Source: Streptococcus cristatus ATCC 51100
GTDB taxonomy: Bacteria; Bacillota; Bacilli; Lactobacillales; Streptococcaceae
Direction of reading: 5' to 3'
Assembly: GCF_000222765.1 (NCBI RefSeq)
Contig: NZ_AFUE01000007.1
Coordinates: 62,001 to 126,000 of the forward strand
Length of the DNA stretch: 64,000 nt
Shown: positions 54,627-64,000 of the stretch, piece after piece
Layout of the letters: every line of letters begins with the position of its first letter
How positions within the stretch are numbered: the first letter of the stretch is position 1
Notes under the pieces: generated by a model
What the model saw: only the letters and a program-made list of their open reading frames with translations
Databases searched by the model: none
Told to the model about the DNA's origin: nothing
Translations under genes and position numbers: made by a program

Positions 54627-55688
54627 TCAAATCACAATCAATTCTTTTGGAGCAAGGGTCAAGACCTCACAACCAGTCTCTGTGATCAGAAGGTCATCTT
54701 CGATCCGAACGCCATATTTGCCATCCAGATAGATACCCGGTTCATCCGTCAGAACCATGCCGGCCTCAATCGGATCTTCTGACTTGCCAAAGTAAGGAAT
54801 CTCATGGATATCCAGCCCAATACCATGGCCAATTCCGTGGCTGAAGTAAGGTCCGTAGCCTGCATCGTTGATAATTTGACGAGGAATCCGGTCAAAATCA
54901 ATACAGCTGAGTCCAGCTTTAGCCGCTTCTATCAAGGCTTGATTGCTACGCAGGACAATATCATAAATTTCCCGCTCTTCATCCGTCACCTGCCCCACAT
55001 GAACAGTCCGCGTCATATCGCTGACATAGTGATTGTAGTAGCAACCAAAGTCCATGGTCAGGGTTTCACCATTTTGGATGACCTTGTCACTAGCCACACC
55101 GTGCGGCATAGCAGAACGGTAGCCCGAAGCGATGATGAAGTCAAAGGAGGCACCTGAAGCACCTAACTGGCGCATACGAGCATCCAAAAAGTTCATGACA
55201 GCCAGCTCTGTCGTCTGACCAGGCTTAATAAAGTCCAGCACGTCTAGGAAGGCTTGATCAGAAATCTGGCAAGCCTTGCGAATAGTCGCGATTTCTTGCT
55301 CATCCTTGATCATGCGCAAATTTTCGATAAAGGCTGTCATCGGCACCAGCTCATGACCAGCAAACACACTTTCCAGCATCTTGAAGTAAGCATAGGAAAT
55401 TTCATCATCAAAACCGATTTTTGCCAACTTGTCGTCTGTAATGATTTTAGCAATTTCTCCAACTGCATCCCGTGTTTCAACAATATCAAAGCCCTCAACC
55501 ACGCCCTTGGCAATCAAGGTATAACGAGAATCTGTCAGGAAAATTCGTCGTGACTTGCTGATGAAAACCGTCGCTTCTGTCCCGCTGAAACCAGTCAGAT
55601 AGTAAATATTTTTCAGATTGGTTACTAAAACAGCATCGCATTCTGTCTGAGCCAAGGCTGCTTCAAATTTTTCAACTCTTGATAACAT
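54627..55688 (-). CDS. M24 family Xaa-Pro peptidase
   Basis: A 353-residue two-domain peptidase: creatinase-like N-terminal domain (about 1-130) and pita-bread domain with the metal ligands in DFGCYYNHYVSDMTRTVH, HGIGHGIGLDIHE, DEPGIY and GVRIEDDLLIT. It cleaves Xaa-Pro dipeptides (prolidase, PepQ) or N-terminal Xaa-Pro bonds (PepP). The length fits either. It is directly upstream of efp, a common pairing. GGAGG precedes the ATG. Confidence 0.93.
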   Translation of the reverse strand: MLSRVEKFEAALAQTECDAVLVTNLKNIYYLTGFSGTEATVFISKSRRIFLTDSRYTLIAKGVVEGFDIVETRDAVGEIAKIITDDKLAKIGFDDEISYAYFKMLESVFAGHELVPMTAFIENLRMIKDEQEIATIRKACQISDQAFLDVLDFIKPGQTTELAVMNFLDARMRQLGASGASFDFIIASGYRSAMPHGVASDKVIQNGETLTMDFGCYYNHYVSDMTRTVHVGQVTDEEREIYDIVLRSNQALIEAAKAGLSCIDFDRIPRQIINDAGYGPYFSHGIGHGIGLDIHEIPYFGKSEDPIEAGMVLTDEPGIYLDGKYGVRIEDDLLITETGCEVLTLAPKELIVI

Positions 55689-55754
55689 GAGAAAACCTCC
55701 GTAAAATAATTCGATTGAGTATCGTAAAATAGAAATTCTGCTGATGAAGAGTCG

Positions 55755-57173
55755 TTACTCTTCGTCTTTTGTTTCTTTTTGCGTCTTTTCCACATTGCGC
55801 TGATAGGCCTGAATCTGTCGTTCCAACTCCCGTTTGATCGCTGGTTCTGGCGCATATTTTTCTTCCCAGTCATCTGGTTTGAGGATTTTATGGGTCACTG
55901 GATCAAAATGCGCTTTTCCATCTGGGAAAATTTTCCCCATATTGGCCTGATGGACAATATCGAAAATCCGCTCAGGATCAACTCCCATCAAGACAAAGCT
56001 ACCGTAAGTAAAGTAGAGCGTATCGATCAGAGCATCAACTTGACCAACTAAAGAAATTTCTGCCTTGCTCTTACTACGAACCTTGGCAGCAGCCTTATCT
56101 AAAGCCTCGTGCATTCTAGCCATCGACTGATCAAATTCTTCCTCTGAAGAGCTGGCAGCTCTGAGAAATTCAACCAACTCTTCCAACTTGAAGTCAGCAC
56201 GGTGCCGAGCTTCCTCTGGTGTCCAAGCGATGGGTTCTTCCTGCGTAGACTCATCCATGACACCATGGAAAGTCTTGACCTTATTGAAATGGTGATCGCT
56301 GGATACAAAGACTTTCTCACTGGCCAAAATACCGAAATGTTCTAGCGCCCGATGAATCCCATCCTGACTATTGCTGCTAGTCGTATGCTTGGCTACTTCT
56401 TTGACAGAGCTGGTGCCATTTCCCATAGCAATAGACAAGCCAACTCCCGACAGCATTTCCAAGTCATTGTCAGAGTCGCCGAAGGCCATGACCTGATGAA
56501 TATCAAAGCCATACTCTTGACCGACTAGACGAATCCCCTCCAGCTTGGACATCCCTTGATTGATAATGTCCGCCGCATAAGGGCTCGAACGAGTAAATTT
56601 CAAATGTGGGAAATCCGCTTCAATCTTTGCACTCTCAGCCGGATCCGCCAAAATCAGAACTTGATAGATAGGCTCTTGAATCAATTTCAACAGATCTTCT
56701 TCATGCTGAGGCAGGGCCTTACTTACAATCTTGTTAAAACCATGGCTCACCGTCCGAGTCATCTTCCTAGGAATAAACTGGGTAGCCCACTGAGAAAAGG
56801 AACTCATACCAAAGGTCATAATTTTTGAACCTTGCATGGCCTGTTCTGTCCCCAAGGAAATCTCTTTTCGGTGTTCCTTGGCATAGGCAATCAGATCACG
56901 CAGGCTCTGCTTATCAATCGGTGTGGCAGAGATGACCCTATCTTTTGAAAAAATATACTGACCATTGTAGGTGACAGCAAAGTCTAAATCTAGCTTGTCC
57001 ATAAAAGGCTTGACAAAGAAGGGGCCCCGACCTGTTGCCAAACCGACCAAAATCCCTTGTTCCTGCAAACTCTTAATGGCAGCCTCTGTCGATTTCAAGA
57101 CGGTTCGACTGTCATTAATCAAGGTTCCATCTATATCAAAAAAGACGGCTTTTATTTCCATTGATTTTCTCAT
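55755..57173 (-). CDS. Cof-type HAD phosphatase fused to a MazG-like domain
   Basis: A 472-residue fusion. The N-terminal HAD-IIB domain (about 1-270) has FFDIDGTL (nucleophile Asp), VTYNGQY, and FGDSDNDLEML. The C-terminal part (about 290-440) has a helical region with MDESTQEE, FKLEELVEF and a DALIDTLYFTYG motif like MazG/PRA-PH nucleotide pyrophosphohydrolases. The two activities together suggest dephosphorylation of a nucleotide-derived product (inference). The ATG at 57173 has AAGGAAAGA just ahead; an ATG five codons in is an alternative. Confidence 0.82.
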   Translation of the reverse strand: MRKSMEIKAVFFDIDGTLINDSRTVLKSTEAAIKSLQEQGILVGLATGRGPFFVKPFMDKLDLDFAVTYNGQYIFSKDRVISATPIDKQSLRDLIAYAKEHRKEISLGTEQAMQGSKIMTFGMSSFSQWATQFIPRKMTRTVSHGFNKIVSKALPQHEEDLLKLIQEPIYQVLILADPAESAKIEADFPHLKFTRSSPYAADIINQGMSKLEGIRLVGQEYGFDIHQVMAFGDSDNDLEMLSGVGLSIAMGNGTSSVKEVAKHTTSSNSQDGIHRALEHFGILASEKVFVSSDHHFNKVKTFHGVMDESTQEEPIAWTPEEARHRADFKLEELVEFLRAASSSEEEFDQSMARMHEALDKAAAKVRSKSKAEISLVGQVDALIDTLYFTYGSFVLMGVDPERIFDIVHQANMGKIFPDGKAHFDPVTHKILKPDDWEEKYAPEPAIKRELERQIQAYQRNVEKTQKETKDEE

Positions 57174-57185
57174 TCTTTCCTTTTA

Positions 57186-57194
57186 TGATACAAT
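57186..57194 (+). promoter_or_regulatory. extended -10 promoter of ansA
   Basis: TGATACAAT lies about 34 bases upstream of the ATG at 57228, which is preceded by GGAGAAG. There is no clear -35. Confidence 0.5.
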
Positions 57195-57227
57195 AAATTA
57201 TAACACAATTCACGGAGAAGCACATCT

Positions 57228-58190
57228 ATGAATAAGCAGATTTTAGTTTTACATACTGGTGGAACCATTTCCATGCAGGCTGACGGAAGTGGTGCCGTCA
57301 ATAGCAGCCAAGACAATCCCATGAATCATGTGGCTGTTCCTTTAGATGGTATTGAAGTGACGGTAGTTGATTTCTTCAACGTTCCCAGTCCTCACATCAC
57401 TCCCCAGCACATGCTCGAACTCTACCAAAAAATCAAGGCTGACGCTGACCAATACGACGGTGTGGTCATTACCCACGGAACCGATACTCTAGAGGAGACT
57501 GCCTACTTCCTTGATACCATGGACCTGCCTGACATCCCTGTCGTTTTGACCGGAGCTATGAGAAGTTCAAATGAACTCGGCAGTGACGGAGTTTATAACT
57601 ACCTGACTGCTTTACGGGTAGCCAGCGACGAGAAGAGTCGAGGCAAGGGCGTTCTCGTCGTCATGAATGATGAGGTGCATGCTGCCAAGTATGTCACCAA
57701 AACCCACACCACCAATGTCAGCACCTTTCAAACTCCGACGCACGGTCCTCTAGGCCTGGTCATGAAGCAGGAAATTCTCTATTTCAAAACAGCAGAACCT
57801 CGCGTCCGCTTTGACCTGACTAGCATTTCAGGGCTGGTACCCATCATTCCAGCCTATGCCGGTATGAAAACAGAAGTGCTTGATATGCTGGATTGGCAAA
57901 AGCTAGACGGCCTCATCATCGAAGCCTTTGGCGCAGGCAATCTGCCAAAAGAAACTGCGGAAACATTAACAGCGATGGCAGAATCTGGCCTCCCCATCGC
58001 TCTCGTTTCACGCTGTTTCAACGGCATTGCTGAGCCTGTCTACGCCTATGAAGGCGGCGGTGTCAAGCTGCACCAAGCCGGAATCATGTTTGTCAAAGAG
58101 CTCAATGCACCGAAGGCTCGCATCAAGTTGCTGATCGCCCTCAATGTCGGCCTAAGTGGTCAAGCATTAAGAGACTATATAGAAGGATAG
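57228..58190 (+). CDS. ansA: type I L-asparaginase
   Basis: A 320-residue asparaginase with LHTGGTISMQ (first active Thr) and THGTDTLEETAYFL (second Thr-Asp). GAMRSSNELGSDG follows. It converts asparagine to aspartate in the cytosol; no signal peptide is seen. It is divergent from the HAD/MazG gene and stands alone. The three-hairpin repeat copy 3 lies about 125 bases downstream. Confidence 0.93.
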   Translation: MNKQILVLHTGGTISMQADGSGAVNSSQDNPMNHVAVPLDGIEVTVVDFFNVPSPHITPQHMLELYQKIKADADQYDGVVITHGTDTLEETAYFLDTMDLPDIPVVLTGAMRSSNELGSDGVYNYLTALRVASDEKSRGKGVLVVMNDEVHAAKYVTKTHTTNVSTFQTPTHGPLGLVMKQEILYFKTAEPRVRFDLTSISGLVPIIPAYAGMKTEVLDMLDWQKLDGLIIEAFGAGNLPKETAETLTAMAESGLPIALVSRCFNGIAEPVYAYEGGGVKLHQAGIMFVKELNAPKARIKLLIALNVGLSGQALRDYIEG

Positions 58191-58315
58191 AAAACCAAGC
58201 TTGTCTACTCGCTTGCTAGGCATTATTTCTTGATTTTCCTTTATAAATGCTGTATCCCTCGATATAAAGTCCATAAATATTCTTAGCCTTAAGCTAAGTT
58301 ATAAATTCAAAAAAA

Positions 58316-58494
58316 GAGTCTGGGACAAAAGTCCTAGACTCTTTTTTTGTCTTTGGATTGTAGAGCAAGACGCAATGGTTGAGTGGGCTCTACTATGCTG
58401 ATTTCATCAGCTTTTACAGCCCTACTCAACTGTGCGGAGGTGGGACGACGAAATCGAATTCTAACGAATTACCGATTTCTGTCCCACTCTCTCT
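58316..58494 (+). repeat. three-hairpin intergenic repeat, copy 3
   Basis: Same element as at 31342-31516. The first stem differs by a compensated pair: GAGTCTGGGAC with GTCCTAGACTC here, GAGGCT with AGCCTC in the other copies. The stem is therefore conserved as structure. A run of seven T after it makes a full terminator for ansA. Its right end is 12 bases from the DUF896 stop codon. Confidence 0.92.
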
Positions 58495-58505
58495 TTTTCT
58501 TGTTT

Positions 58506-58762
58506 TTATGAATTTGGATCATCTAGACTGCGGCCATGAAGACCTTTCTCGCGCTGAACTTGGCGCAACTTTTCAGGCGTCACATCATTGCCATCCTCAT
58601 CAACGATCTTGATGCCCTCAATATGATGGCGAACAGAACGACGGTAGCCTTCGATGTACTCTTCACGAAGCTTGGCTTGTTCTACTTTTTCCTCAGCAGT
58701 TAGGCCTTCTGTTTTTTCTTTTTAGCCAGTTCGTTGATGCGTTCAATTTTTTTAGGATCCAT
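58506..58762 (-). pseudogene. DUF896 (UPF0291) protein with a one-base frameshift
   Basis: The reading starts at the ATG at 58762 behind AGAGGTAG as [17 protein letters not shown]. It then meets a stop after a run of six A (plus-strand T at 58712-58717). Adding one A restores a normal 85-residue UPF0291 protein ending [12 protein letters not shown], with the rest of the frame intact to 58506. The gene follows glyS by 20 bases, as usual in streptococci. It may be a sequencing error, a recent loss of function, or a phase-variable homopolymer. Confidence 0.85.
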
Positions 58763-58782
58763 GATTCTACCTCTCTTACCTT

Positions 58783-60822
58783 TCATTTGGTATTAATCTG
58801 ATTAAACTGCGCCAGCTGTCCCGCTTTGGCTGTCAAAGAAGACAGGAGAGCTAGACGGTTGTTACGCACAGCCTCATCTTCTGCCATAACCATGGTATGG
58901 TCAAAGAAAGCGTCAATAGCTGGACTGAGGGCAAAAAGTTGATCCAGATTAGCAGCTAAGTCAGGCGTCAGCTCCACTTTTTCAATAGCAGCTGCCAAGT
59001 CTTTTTCCTCTTGATTTTCAAAGAGTGCTGAATTAACAGCTGTCTGCCCTTGGGCTTTCTCAGCTAGATTAAAGACACGAGACAGGCTTTCGACTGCTGA
59101 CTTAAAGTTGTCTTCCTGAGCTTTCTCAGCTAGAAGTGCAGCTGTTTCTACCAAATCGCGTACGACAAAGTTAGTGCTTTGAAGAACAGCTGTCACGATG
59201 TCTTTTGGAATGCTGCGATCCATCATTTTCTCAACGCGGGCACGGAAGAAGTCCAGCACGGCCTCTTGATTTTCATAACTTAGACTATCAAACTTCAGTT
59301 CGTAAAGTCGACCAAGAAGCTGAGCCAAGTCAATGTTCCAGCCAAACTTGTCCAAGATATGCACGACACCTTGAGTCGCACGGCGTAGTGCATACGGGTC
59401 ATTGGAACCGCTCGGAATCAAGCCAACTGAGAAGAAGGACAGAATAGTATCCAACTTATCAGCCAGAGCCAAAACCGCACCGACCTTGGTGTCAGGCAAT
59501 TCGCCATCGGCTGATGTCGGCATATAGTGCTCCCGAATGGCAGCCGCCACCGCAGCATTCTCACCAGCCAGAAGAGCATACTTCTCGCCCATGATTCCTT
59601 GCAGCTCATCAAACTCACCAACCATGCCAGTCAGCAAGTCAAACTTATAAATAGCCGCGGCACGAGCCAAGTCGGCTGTCTCATCAGCATCCAATCCTGC
59701 TTCTTGCGCCAAGAGAGCAGCAATCTTGCCAGTCCGCTCCATGTGCTCCGCCAGAGAGCCAATCTTTTCGTGGAAGGTCACATTGCTCAGCTTTTCAACC
59801 AAGTCGGCAATAGCTAGTTTTTGGTCTTCCCGCCAGAAGAATTCCCCATCTTCCAGACGAGCCACCAAGACTTTTTCATTTCCTTTGATGACATTTTCTA
59901 AGTGCTCTGCATTTCCGTTGCGGACAGAGATAAAGTGCGACAAAAGCTTGCCTTCAGCATCGCGCACAACAAAGTAACGCTGGTGCTCTTTCATGGAAGT
60001 TACCAAGACTTCTTCAGGCACTTCTAAGTATTTGGCATCAAAATTACCTAGGAAAGCAGTTGGATATTCTACCAGATTCAAGACTTCATTAAGCAAGTCT
60101 TCGTCAATCTCAATAGAAACCCCGTGCTCCTGCTCTAAGGCCCGAATCTGTTCGATAATCATCTTTTCCCGCTCAAGAGGACTGGTAATGACAAACTGAG
60201 CCCACAGGTCATCTTCATAAGAATCTGCTGAAGCAATCTCCGTTTCTCGCCCTAAGAAACGGTGTCCACGGCTAGTACGACCGCTCTTAATGTCCAAGAA
60301 TTCCAAATCAAAGGCCTGCTCATCTAAGAGTACAGTCAAAGTATGAACTGGACGGATATATTCAAAGGTGTTATTAGCCCAGTGCATGCTGACAGGGAAG
60401 GTCAAAGCTTGCAGAACTTCCGTTACTGCTGGGATGATTTCCTCTACTGGGCGGCCGATTTCTTCCTTGGTCACATAGACGTATTCTTCGCCCTTGATTT
60501 CACGGAAAGTAATGTCCTCAACCGTTAAGCCCTTGCCACGGACAAAACCTTCGGCAGCCTTGGTAAAGTTGCCATCTGCGTCCAGAGCAATTTTCTTAGA
60601 AGGGCCCTTGAAATCTTCGGTCAAATCAGACTGCTTGTCCGCCAAGCCAACCACGCGCACCGCCAGACGACGAGGTGTGGAGAACATTTCAATTTTCTCA
60701 AAGGTCAGACGATGGTCTGTCAGGAAGGCTCCCATCTTGTCGCGCAGCTGCTTCATGCTCGGTGTCACGACATAGGCTGGCATTTCCTCCAAGCCTAATT
60801 CAACTAATAAATTTTTTACCAT
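58783..60822 (-). CDS. glyS: glycyl-tRNA synthetase beta subunit
   Basis: This 679-residue protein is the expected length for the beta chain of the alpha2-beta2 glycyl-tRNA synthetase. It opens [16 protein letters not shown] and contains [15 protein letters not shown]-like fold regions and a C-terminal anticodon-binding helical part. It contributes tRNA recognition. The start lies 2 bases after the glyQ stop, so the two are coupled. Expression is governed by the upstream T-box. Confidence 0.97.
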   Translation of the reverse strand: MVKNLLVELGLEEMPAYVVTPSMKQLRDKMGAFLTDHRLTFEKIEMFSTPRRLAVRVVGLADKQSDLTEDFKGPSKKIALDADGNFTKAAEGFVRGKGLTVEDITFREIKGEEYVYVTKEEIGRPVEEIIPAVTEVLQALTFPVSMHWANNTFEYIRPVHTLTVLLDEQAFDLEFLDIKSGRTSRGHRFLGRETEIASADSYEDDLWAQFVITSPLEREKMIIEQIRALEQEHGVSIEIDEDLLNEVLNLVEYPTAFLGNFDAKYLEVPEEVLVTSMKEHQRYFVVRDAEGKLLSHFISVRNGNAEHLENVIKGNEKVLVARLEDGEFFWREDQKLAIADLVEKLSNVTFHEKIGSLAEHMERTGKIAALLAQEAGLDADETADLARAAAIYKFDLLTGMVGEFDELQGIMGEKYALLAGENAAVAAAIREHYMPTSADGELPDTKVGAVLALADKLDTILSFFSVGLIPSGSNDPYALRRATQGVVHILDKFGWNIDLAQLLGRLYELKFDSLSYENQEAVLDFFRARVEKMMDRSIPKDIVTAVLQSTNFVVRDLVETAALLAEKAQEDNFKSAVESLSRVFNLAEKAQGQTAVNSALFENQEEKDLAAAIEKVELTPDLAANLDQLFALSPAIDAFFDHTMVMAEDEAVRNNRLALLSSLTAKAGQLAQFNQINTK

Positions 60823-60824
60823 GA

Positions 60825-61742
60825 TTATTCTCCCTCCTCTGCCAAGAGTTTCTCGCGAGTCTCTGCATCCAAAAGTGGATAGCCCAGACGCTTGCGCTCA
60901 GCCACAAAGGTCTTAGCGACAACACGAGCTAGATTACGAATACGAGCGATATAACCAGCCCGCTCTGTCACAGATACTGCTCCACGCGCATCCAAGAGGT
61001 TAAAGGTATGTGAGCATTTGAGAACATAGTCATAGGCCGGGTGCACCAGATGTTCGTCCAGACAGCGCTTGGCTTCTGCTTCAAACCTCTCAAAATTCCC
61101 CAAGAGCAAGTCTTGGTCGCTGACCTCAAAGCTGTACTTGGAATGCTCATACTCAGGATGAGTGAAAATTTCACCGTACTTAACACCATCAGCCCACTCA
61201 ATGTCGTAAACTGAGTCCACTTCTTGGATATAAGAAGCCAGACGCTCCAGACCATAAGTCACCTCAGCTGTCACCGGTTGAGTTGGCAGACCTCCGACCT
61301 GCTGGAAGTAAGTGAACTGCGTGATTTCCATACCATCCAGCCAAACTTCCCAGCCCAGACCAGCTGAACCAGTTGACGGATTTTCCCAGTTATCCTCGAC
61401 AAAGCGGATGTCGTGCTCCAGCGGATTGATGCCCAAGAGTTCCAAAGACTGCAAATAAAGTTCTTGGATATTGCTTGGAGATGGCTTCATAACCACCTGA
61501 AATTGGTGGTGCTGGTAAAGACGGTTGGGATTTTCTCCATAACGCCCATCTGCTGGCCGACGAGATGGCTCTACATAAGCCGCATTCCAAGGCTCTGGCC
61601 CAATAGCCCGCAGGAAAGTATAAGGACTCATCGTTCCCGCCCCCTTCTCATTATCATAAGCCTGCATAAGCATACAACCCTGGTCGTTCCAGAACTGCTG
61701 TAAAGTCAAAATTATTTCCTGAAAGGTAAGTTTCTTAGACAT
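60825..61742 (-). CDS. glyQ: glycyl-tRNA synthetase alpha subunit
   Basis: This 305-residue catalytic subunit has the class II GlyQ signature: [37 protein letters not shown] and [19 protein letters not shown]. It activates glycine and charges tRNA-Gly with GlyS. GGAG sits 8 bases before the ATG. It is preceded by a roughly 250-base T-box leader. Confidence 0.98.
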   Translation of the reverse strand: MSKKLTFQEIILTLQQFWNDQGCMLMQAYDNEKGAGTMSPYTFLRAIGPEPWNAAYVEPSRRPADGRYGENPNRLYQHHQFQVVMKPSPSNIQELYLQSLELLGINPLEHDIRFVEDNWENPSTGSAGLGWEVWLDGMEITQFTYFQQVGGLPTQPVTAEVTYGLERLASYIQEVDSVYDIEWADGVKYGEIFTHPEYEHSKYSFEVSDQDLLLGNFERFEAEAKRCLDEHLVHPAYDYVLKCSHTFNLLDARGAVSVTERAGYIARIRNLARVVAKTFVAERKRLGYPLLDAETREKLLAEEGE

Positions 61743-61990
61743 TTTTTACTCCTTTAGTTTCTTGAGATTTCTTGCGCTAGGTCTGTCCTCTGTTCTCTTT
61801 GAACAAGTAAAAGAACCACATCCGACAGTCCTAGGCTCTTCAACCTAGGGGCGTCAAAACGCGGTTCCACCCTAATTTATTACTTCATTACGTTTAAAAA
61901 TGTTTATCGAAAGCGCCATCTGCACTGCTTCCCTATCTGGCTCCCACCAACCCAGACTCGCTAAAAAGTAGACAATGAGAATTCTTTCTA
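61743..61990 (-). promoter_or_regulatory. glycine T-box riboswitch of glyQS
   Basis: On the minus strand the invariant T-box AGGGTGGAACCGCG lies at 61873-61860, preceded by a long stem I region. The specifier-side bases GAUGGCGC contain GGC, a plausible glycine codon. GGAACC in the T-box can pair either in the antiterminator or with GGTTC-TTTT further down, forming the terminator. Uncharged tRNA-Gly would stabilise read-through into glyQS. Confidence 0.93.
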
Positions 61991-61996
61991 AAAAAG

Positions 61997-62025
61997 ATTA
62001 TAGCAGAAAATAGATAATTTGTAAA
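61997..62025 (-). promoter_or_regulatory. promoter of the glyQS T-box transcript
   Basis: Minus-strand TTTACA (62025-62020) and TGC-TATAAT (-10 at 62002-61997) are 17 bases apart. Confidence 0.8.
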
Positions 62026-62260
62026 ATACTTCTTGGACTTCAACTATAAATTCCTCCTATATAAATTTACTTTCTATCAAGAAAGCAGATAAGCATTTTC
62101 ATAGAAATTTTCATCTACTTTCATATATTAACCTAGTTACATTGACAATCTAATCTTCATCTAATTATTTAGTGAGAAGAAAAGATCAAAAAAGACTGAT
62201 ATAACAGCGTTTCCCAAGGGAAATAGAATTTGAAAATGATTGTCGCCTCGATTCAGGTAC
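62026..62260. other. intergenic region between divergent glyQ and manL promoters
   Basis: No gene is visible. A TTGACA at 62143-62148 lacks a matching -10, and GCGTTTCCC near 62210 is only a weak cre-like match. The manL promoter begins at 62261. Confidence 0.4.
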
Positions 62261-62289
62261 TTGCATTTTTCATGAAAACGTTTTATAAT
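62261..62289 (+). promoter_or_regulatory. manL promoter with overlapping cre site
   Basis: TTGCAT (62261-62266) and TATAAT (62284-62289) are 17 bases apart. TGAAAACGTTTTAT (62273-62286), a good CcpA cre box, lies across the spacer and -10, so CcpA binding would block transcription. Confidence 0.75.
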
Positions 62290-62352
62290 AATAGTTAGCC
62301 TTAAAGTTTTCTTAAACTTAAGTCAAACATTTTATAAGGAGGAAAAACAATA

Positions 62353-63342
62353 ATGAGTATTGGAATCATTATTGCCAGCCACGGTGAATTTGCTGCCGGC
62401 ATTCATCAGTCAGGTTCTATGATTTTTGGTGAGCAAGAAAAAGTTCAAGTTGTAACTTTCATGCCAAACGAAGGTCCTGATGATCTGTATGCAAAATTCA
62501 ATGACGCTGTGGCTTCGTTTGATGCGAACGATGAGGTATTGGTCTTGGCTGACCTTTGGAGTGGGTCTCCATTTAACCAAGCTAGCCGTGTCATGGGTGA
62601 AAATCCAGACCGCAAGTTCGCGATTATTACAGGTTTGAACCTGCCTATGCTAATTCAAGCCTACACAGAGCGCATGATGGATGCAAACGCTGGCGTAGAT
62701 GCTGTCGTTGCAAACATTATCAAGGAAGCTAAGGAAGGCGTAAAAGCACTTCCAGAAGAGCTAAATCCAGTCCTAGAAAGCGCTGCTCCTGCTGCTGCAC
62801 CAGTTGCTCAAGCGGCTATCCCAGAAGGAACTGTTATCGGAGACGGCAAGCTCAAAATCAACCTTGCTCGTATCGATACACGTTTGTTGCATGGACAAGT
62901 TGCAACGGCTTGGACTCCAGATTCAAAAGCAGACCGTATCATCGTTGCTTCTGACTCTGTAGCTAAGGATGAACTTCGTAAAGAACTCATCAAACAAGCT
63001 GCACCCGGTAATGTTAAAGCAAACGTTGTTCCAATTGATAAATTGATTGCTGTTTCAAAAGATCCACGCTTTGGTAATACGCACGCTCTTATCTTATTTG
63101 AAACTCCGCAAGATGCCCTACGCGCTATCGAAGGTGGTGTGCCAATCAAGACCCTCAACGTCGGCTCAATGGCTCACTCAACTGGTAAGACAATGGTCAA
63201 CAACGTTCTGTCAATGGACAAGGACGATGTGGCAACTTACGAAAAATTGCGTGACCTCGGAGTTGAATTCGACGTACGTAAAGTACCAAATGATTCTAAG
63301 AAAGATTTGTTTGACTTAATTAACAAAGCCAACGTTCAATAA
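62353..63342 (+). CDS. manL: mannose/glucose PTS enzyme IIAB
   Basis: A 329-residue fused IIAB protein. The IIA domain (about 1-140) has the phosphohistidine H10 in [10 protein letters not shown] Pro/Ala linker ([12 protein letters not shown]) follows, then the IIB domain (about 165-329) with its phosphohistidine in [15 protein letters not shown]. It passes phosphate from HPr to incoming glucose, mannose and amino sugars with ManM/ManN, and signals glucose status. The ATG at 62353 has AAGGAGG upstream. It is controlled by the cre box at 62273. Confidence 0.97.
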   Translation: MSIGIIIASHGEFAAGIHQSGSMIFGEQEKVQVVTFMPNEGPDDLYAKFNDAVASFDANDEVLVLADLWSGSPFNQASRVMGENPDRKFAIITGLNLPMLIQAYTERMMDANAGVDAVVANIIKEAKEGVKALPEELNPVLESAAPAAAPVAQAAIPEGTVIGDGKLKINLARIDTRLLHGQVATAWTPDSKADRIIVASDSVAKDELRKELIKQAAPGNVKANVVPIDKLIAVSKDPRFGNTHALILFETPQDALRAIEGGVPIKTLNVGSMAHSTGKTMVNNVLSMDKDDVATYEKLRDLGVEFDVRKVPNDSKKDLFDLINKANVQ

Positions 63343-63386
63343 TCTGAACCGTTTCGCTCTCATATTATTATGAAAGGATTTAAAAC

Positions 63387-64000
63387 ATGTCTATTATTTC
63401 TATGGTTTTAGTAGTCTTTGTTGCCTTCCTAGCTGGTCTTGAAGGTATCTTGGACCAATTCCAATTCCACCAACCATTGGTTGCATGTACCTTGATCGGT
63501 CTTGTAACTGGTAACTTAACTGCTGGTGTTATCCTTGGCGGATCTCTTCAAATGATCGCTCTTGGTTGGGCTAACATCGGTGCTGCCGTTGCTCCTGACG
63601 CTGCCTTGGCTTCAGTTGCTGCTGCTATCATCATGGTTCAAGGTGGAGATTTCACTGACAAAGGTATCACAGTTGCAACTACAATCGCGATTCCTCTTGC
63701 CGTAGCTGGTCTCTTCCTTACTATGATTGTGCGTACTATCTCTGTTGCCTTGGTTCATGCTGCAGACTCTGCTGCTAAAAAAGGCGACTTTGCTAGCGTT
63801 GAACGCGCGCACTTTGTAGCTCTCCTTCTCCAAGGACTTCGTATCGCTATCCCTGCAGCCCTTCTTCTTGCTATCCCTGCAGAAGCAGTACAAAAATTGC
63901 TTGCTATGATGCCTGATTGGTTGGCAGGCGGTATGGCTGTCGGCGGGGGAATGGTTGTTGCCGTTGGTTACGCTATGGTTATCAACATGATGGCAACTCG
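63387..64000 (+). CDS. manM: mannose/glucose PTS enzyme IIC (N-terminal part)
   Basis: The frame opens at ATG 63387 behind GAAAGGA and runs off the right edge, giving about 204 residues. It starts MSIISMVLVVFVAFLAGLEG and contains LDQFQFHQPLVACTLIGL and GGSLQMIALGWANIGAA, typical of ManY/ManM IIC. It forms part of the membrane channel with ManN, which would lie just outside the window. It is co-transcribed with manL, 45 bases downstream. Confidence 0.95.
   Translation, partial: MSIISMVLVVFVAFLAGLEGILDQFQFHQPLVACTLIGLVTGNLTAGVILGGSLQMIALGWANIGAAVAPDAALASVAAAIIMVQGGDFTDKGITVATTIAIPLAVAGLFLTMIVRTISVALVHAADSAAKKGDFASVERAHFVALLLQGLRIAIPAALLLAIPAEAVQKLLAMMPDWLAGGMAVGGGMVVAVGYAMVINMMAT

Noticed and set aside
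58379-58612. 77-residue plus-strand frame across repeat copy 3
   Set aside because: It is produced by the repeat and runs antisense into the DUF896 gene.

Overview
The window looks like a chromosome segment of a viridans-group Streptococcus, most likely close to S. sanguinis/S. gordonii. The reasons are the dcw-type block rsmH-ftsL-pbp2X-mraY, macP next to glmU, a mannose-type PTS locus (manLM), scrA/scrB/scrR/scrK, the metQ-M20-metN-metP locus, abundant TGnTATAAT extended -10 promoters, and intergenic repeats typical of oral streptococci. Species is inferred from remembered gene content, not from a search.

Layout. 1-2.7 kb: minus-strand glmU, nudF, macP and the start of mtnN. 2.7-3.5 kb: a promoter, a structured leader and a small cationic protein. 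3.5-6.6 kb: trxB, a DUF4059 protein and a TcyBC-like amino-acid importer. 6.7-12.7 kb: a DEAD-box helicase and the mraY-pbp2X-ftsL-rsmH cell-wall block. 13-17.4 kb: an MFS transporter, htpX, lemA, rsmG and a membrane protein. 17.4-20.7 kb: an ECF transporter T component, a double ATPase and a nucleoside phosphorylase. 21-25.9 kb: mostly small stand-alone genes (DUF4299, DJ-1/PfpI, TfoX-N, VOC, AraC, trhO). 26-28.7 kb: a six-gene operon led by a small membrane protein and an XRE regulator, with three related membrane proteins and a CPBP protease. 28.7-31.3 kb: two ECF substrate-binding components and a SAM hydroxide adenosyltransferase. 31.5-36.7 kb: the methionine importer with an M20 peptidase and a GshT-like lipoprotein. 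36.8-44.8 kb: an amidohydrolase, a lipoprotein, a MarR-controlled ABC exporter pair and a divergent peptide deformylase. 44.9-50.4 kb: sucrose utilisation. 50.4-53.1 kb: an AT-rich islet bounded by 42-bp repeats, with tiny membrane proteins, a GNAT enzyme and a miniature IS256-type element. 53.1-62 kb: nusB, asp23, efp, an M24 peptidase, a HAD/MazG fusion, ansA, and glyQS under a T-box. 62-64 kb: manL and the start of manM.

How parts may work together. The orphan GshT-like binding protein and the binding-protein-less TcyBC-like transporter probably form one cystine/glutathione importer, which fits the trxB neighbour. The ECF energising module at 17.4-19.9 kb has no S component beside it, while two S components sit at 28.8 and 30.4 kb. 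The neighbouring nucleoside phosphorylase and adenosine-forming enzyme hint at a nucleoside- or vitamin-linked salvage theme (inference). The scr genes share one operator region, and manL carries a cre box over its promoter.

No CRISPR array, phage, rRNA or tRNA was seen. The best candidates for something undescribed are the two long structured leaders (2991-3171 and 31008-31265), the XRE/CPBP membrane-protein operon, and a three-hairpin intergenic repeat with compensatory base changes.
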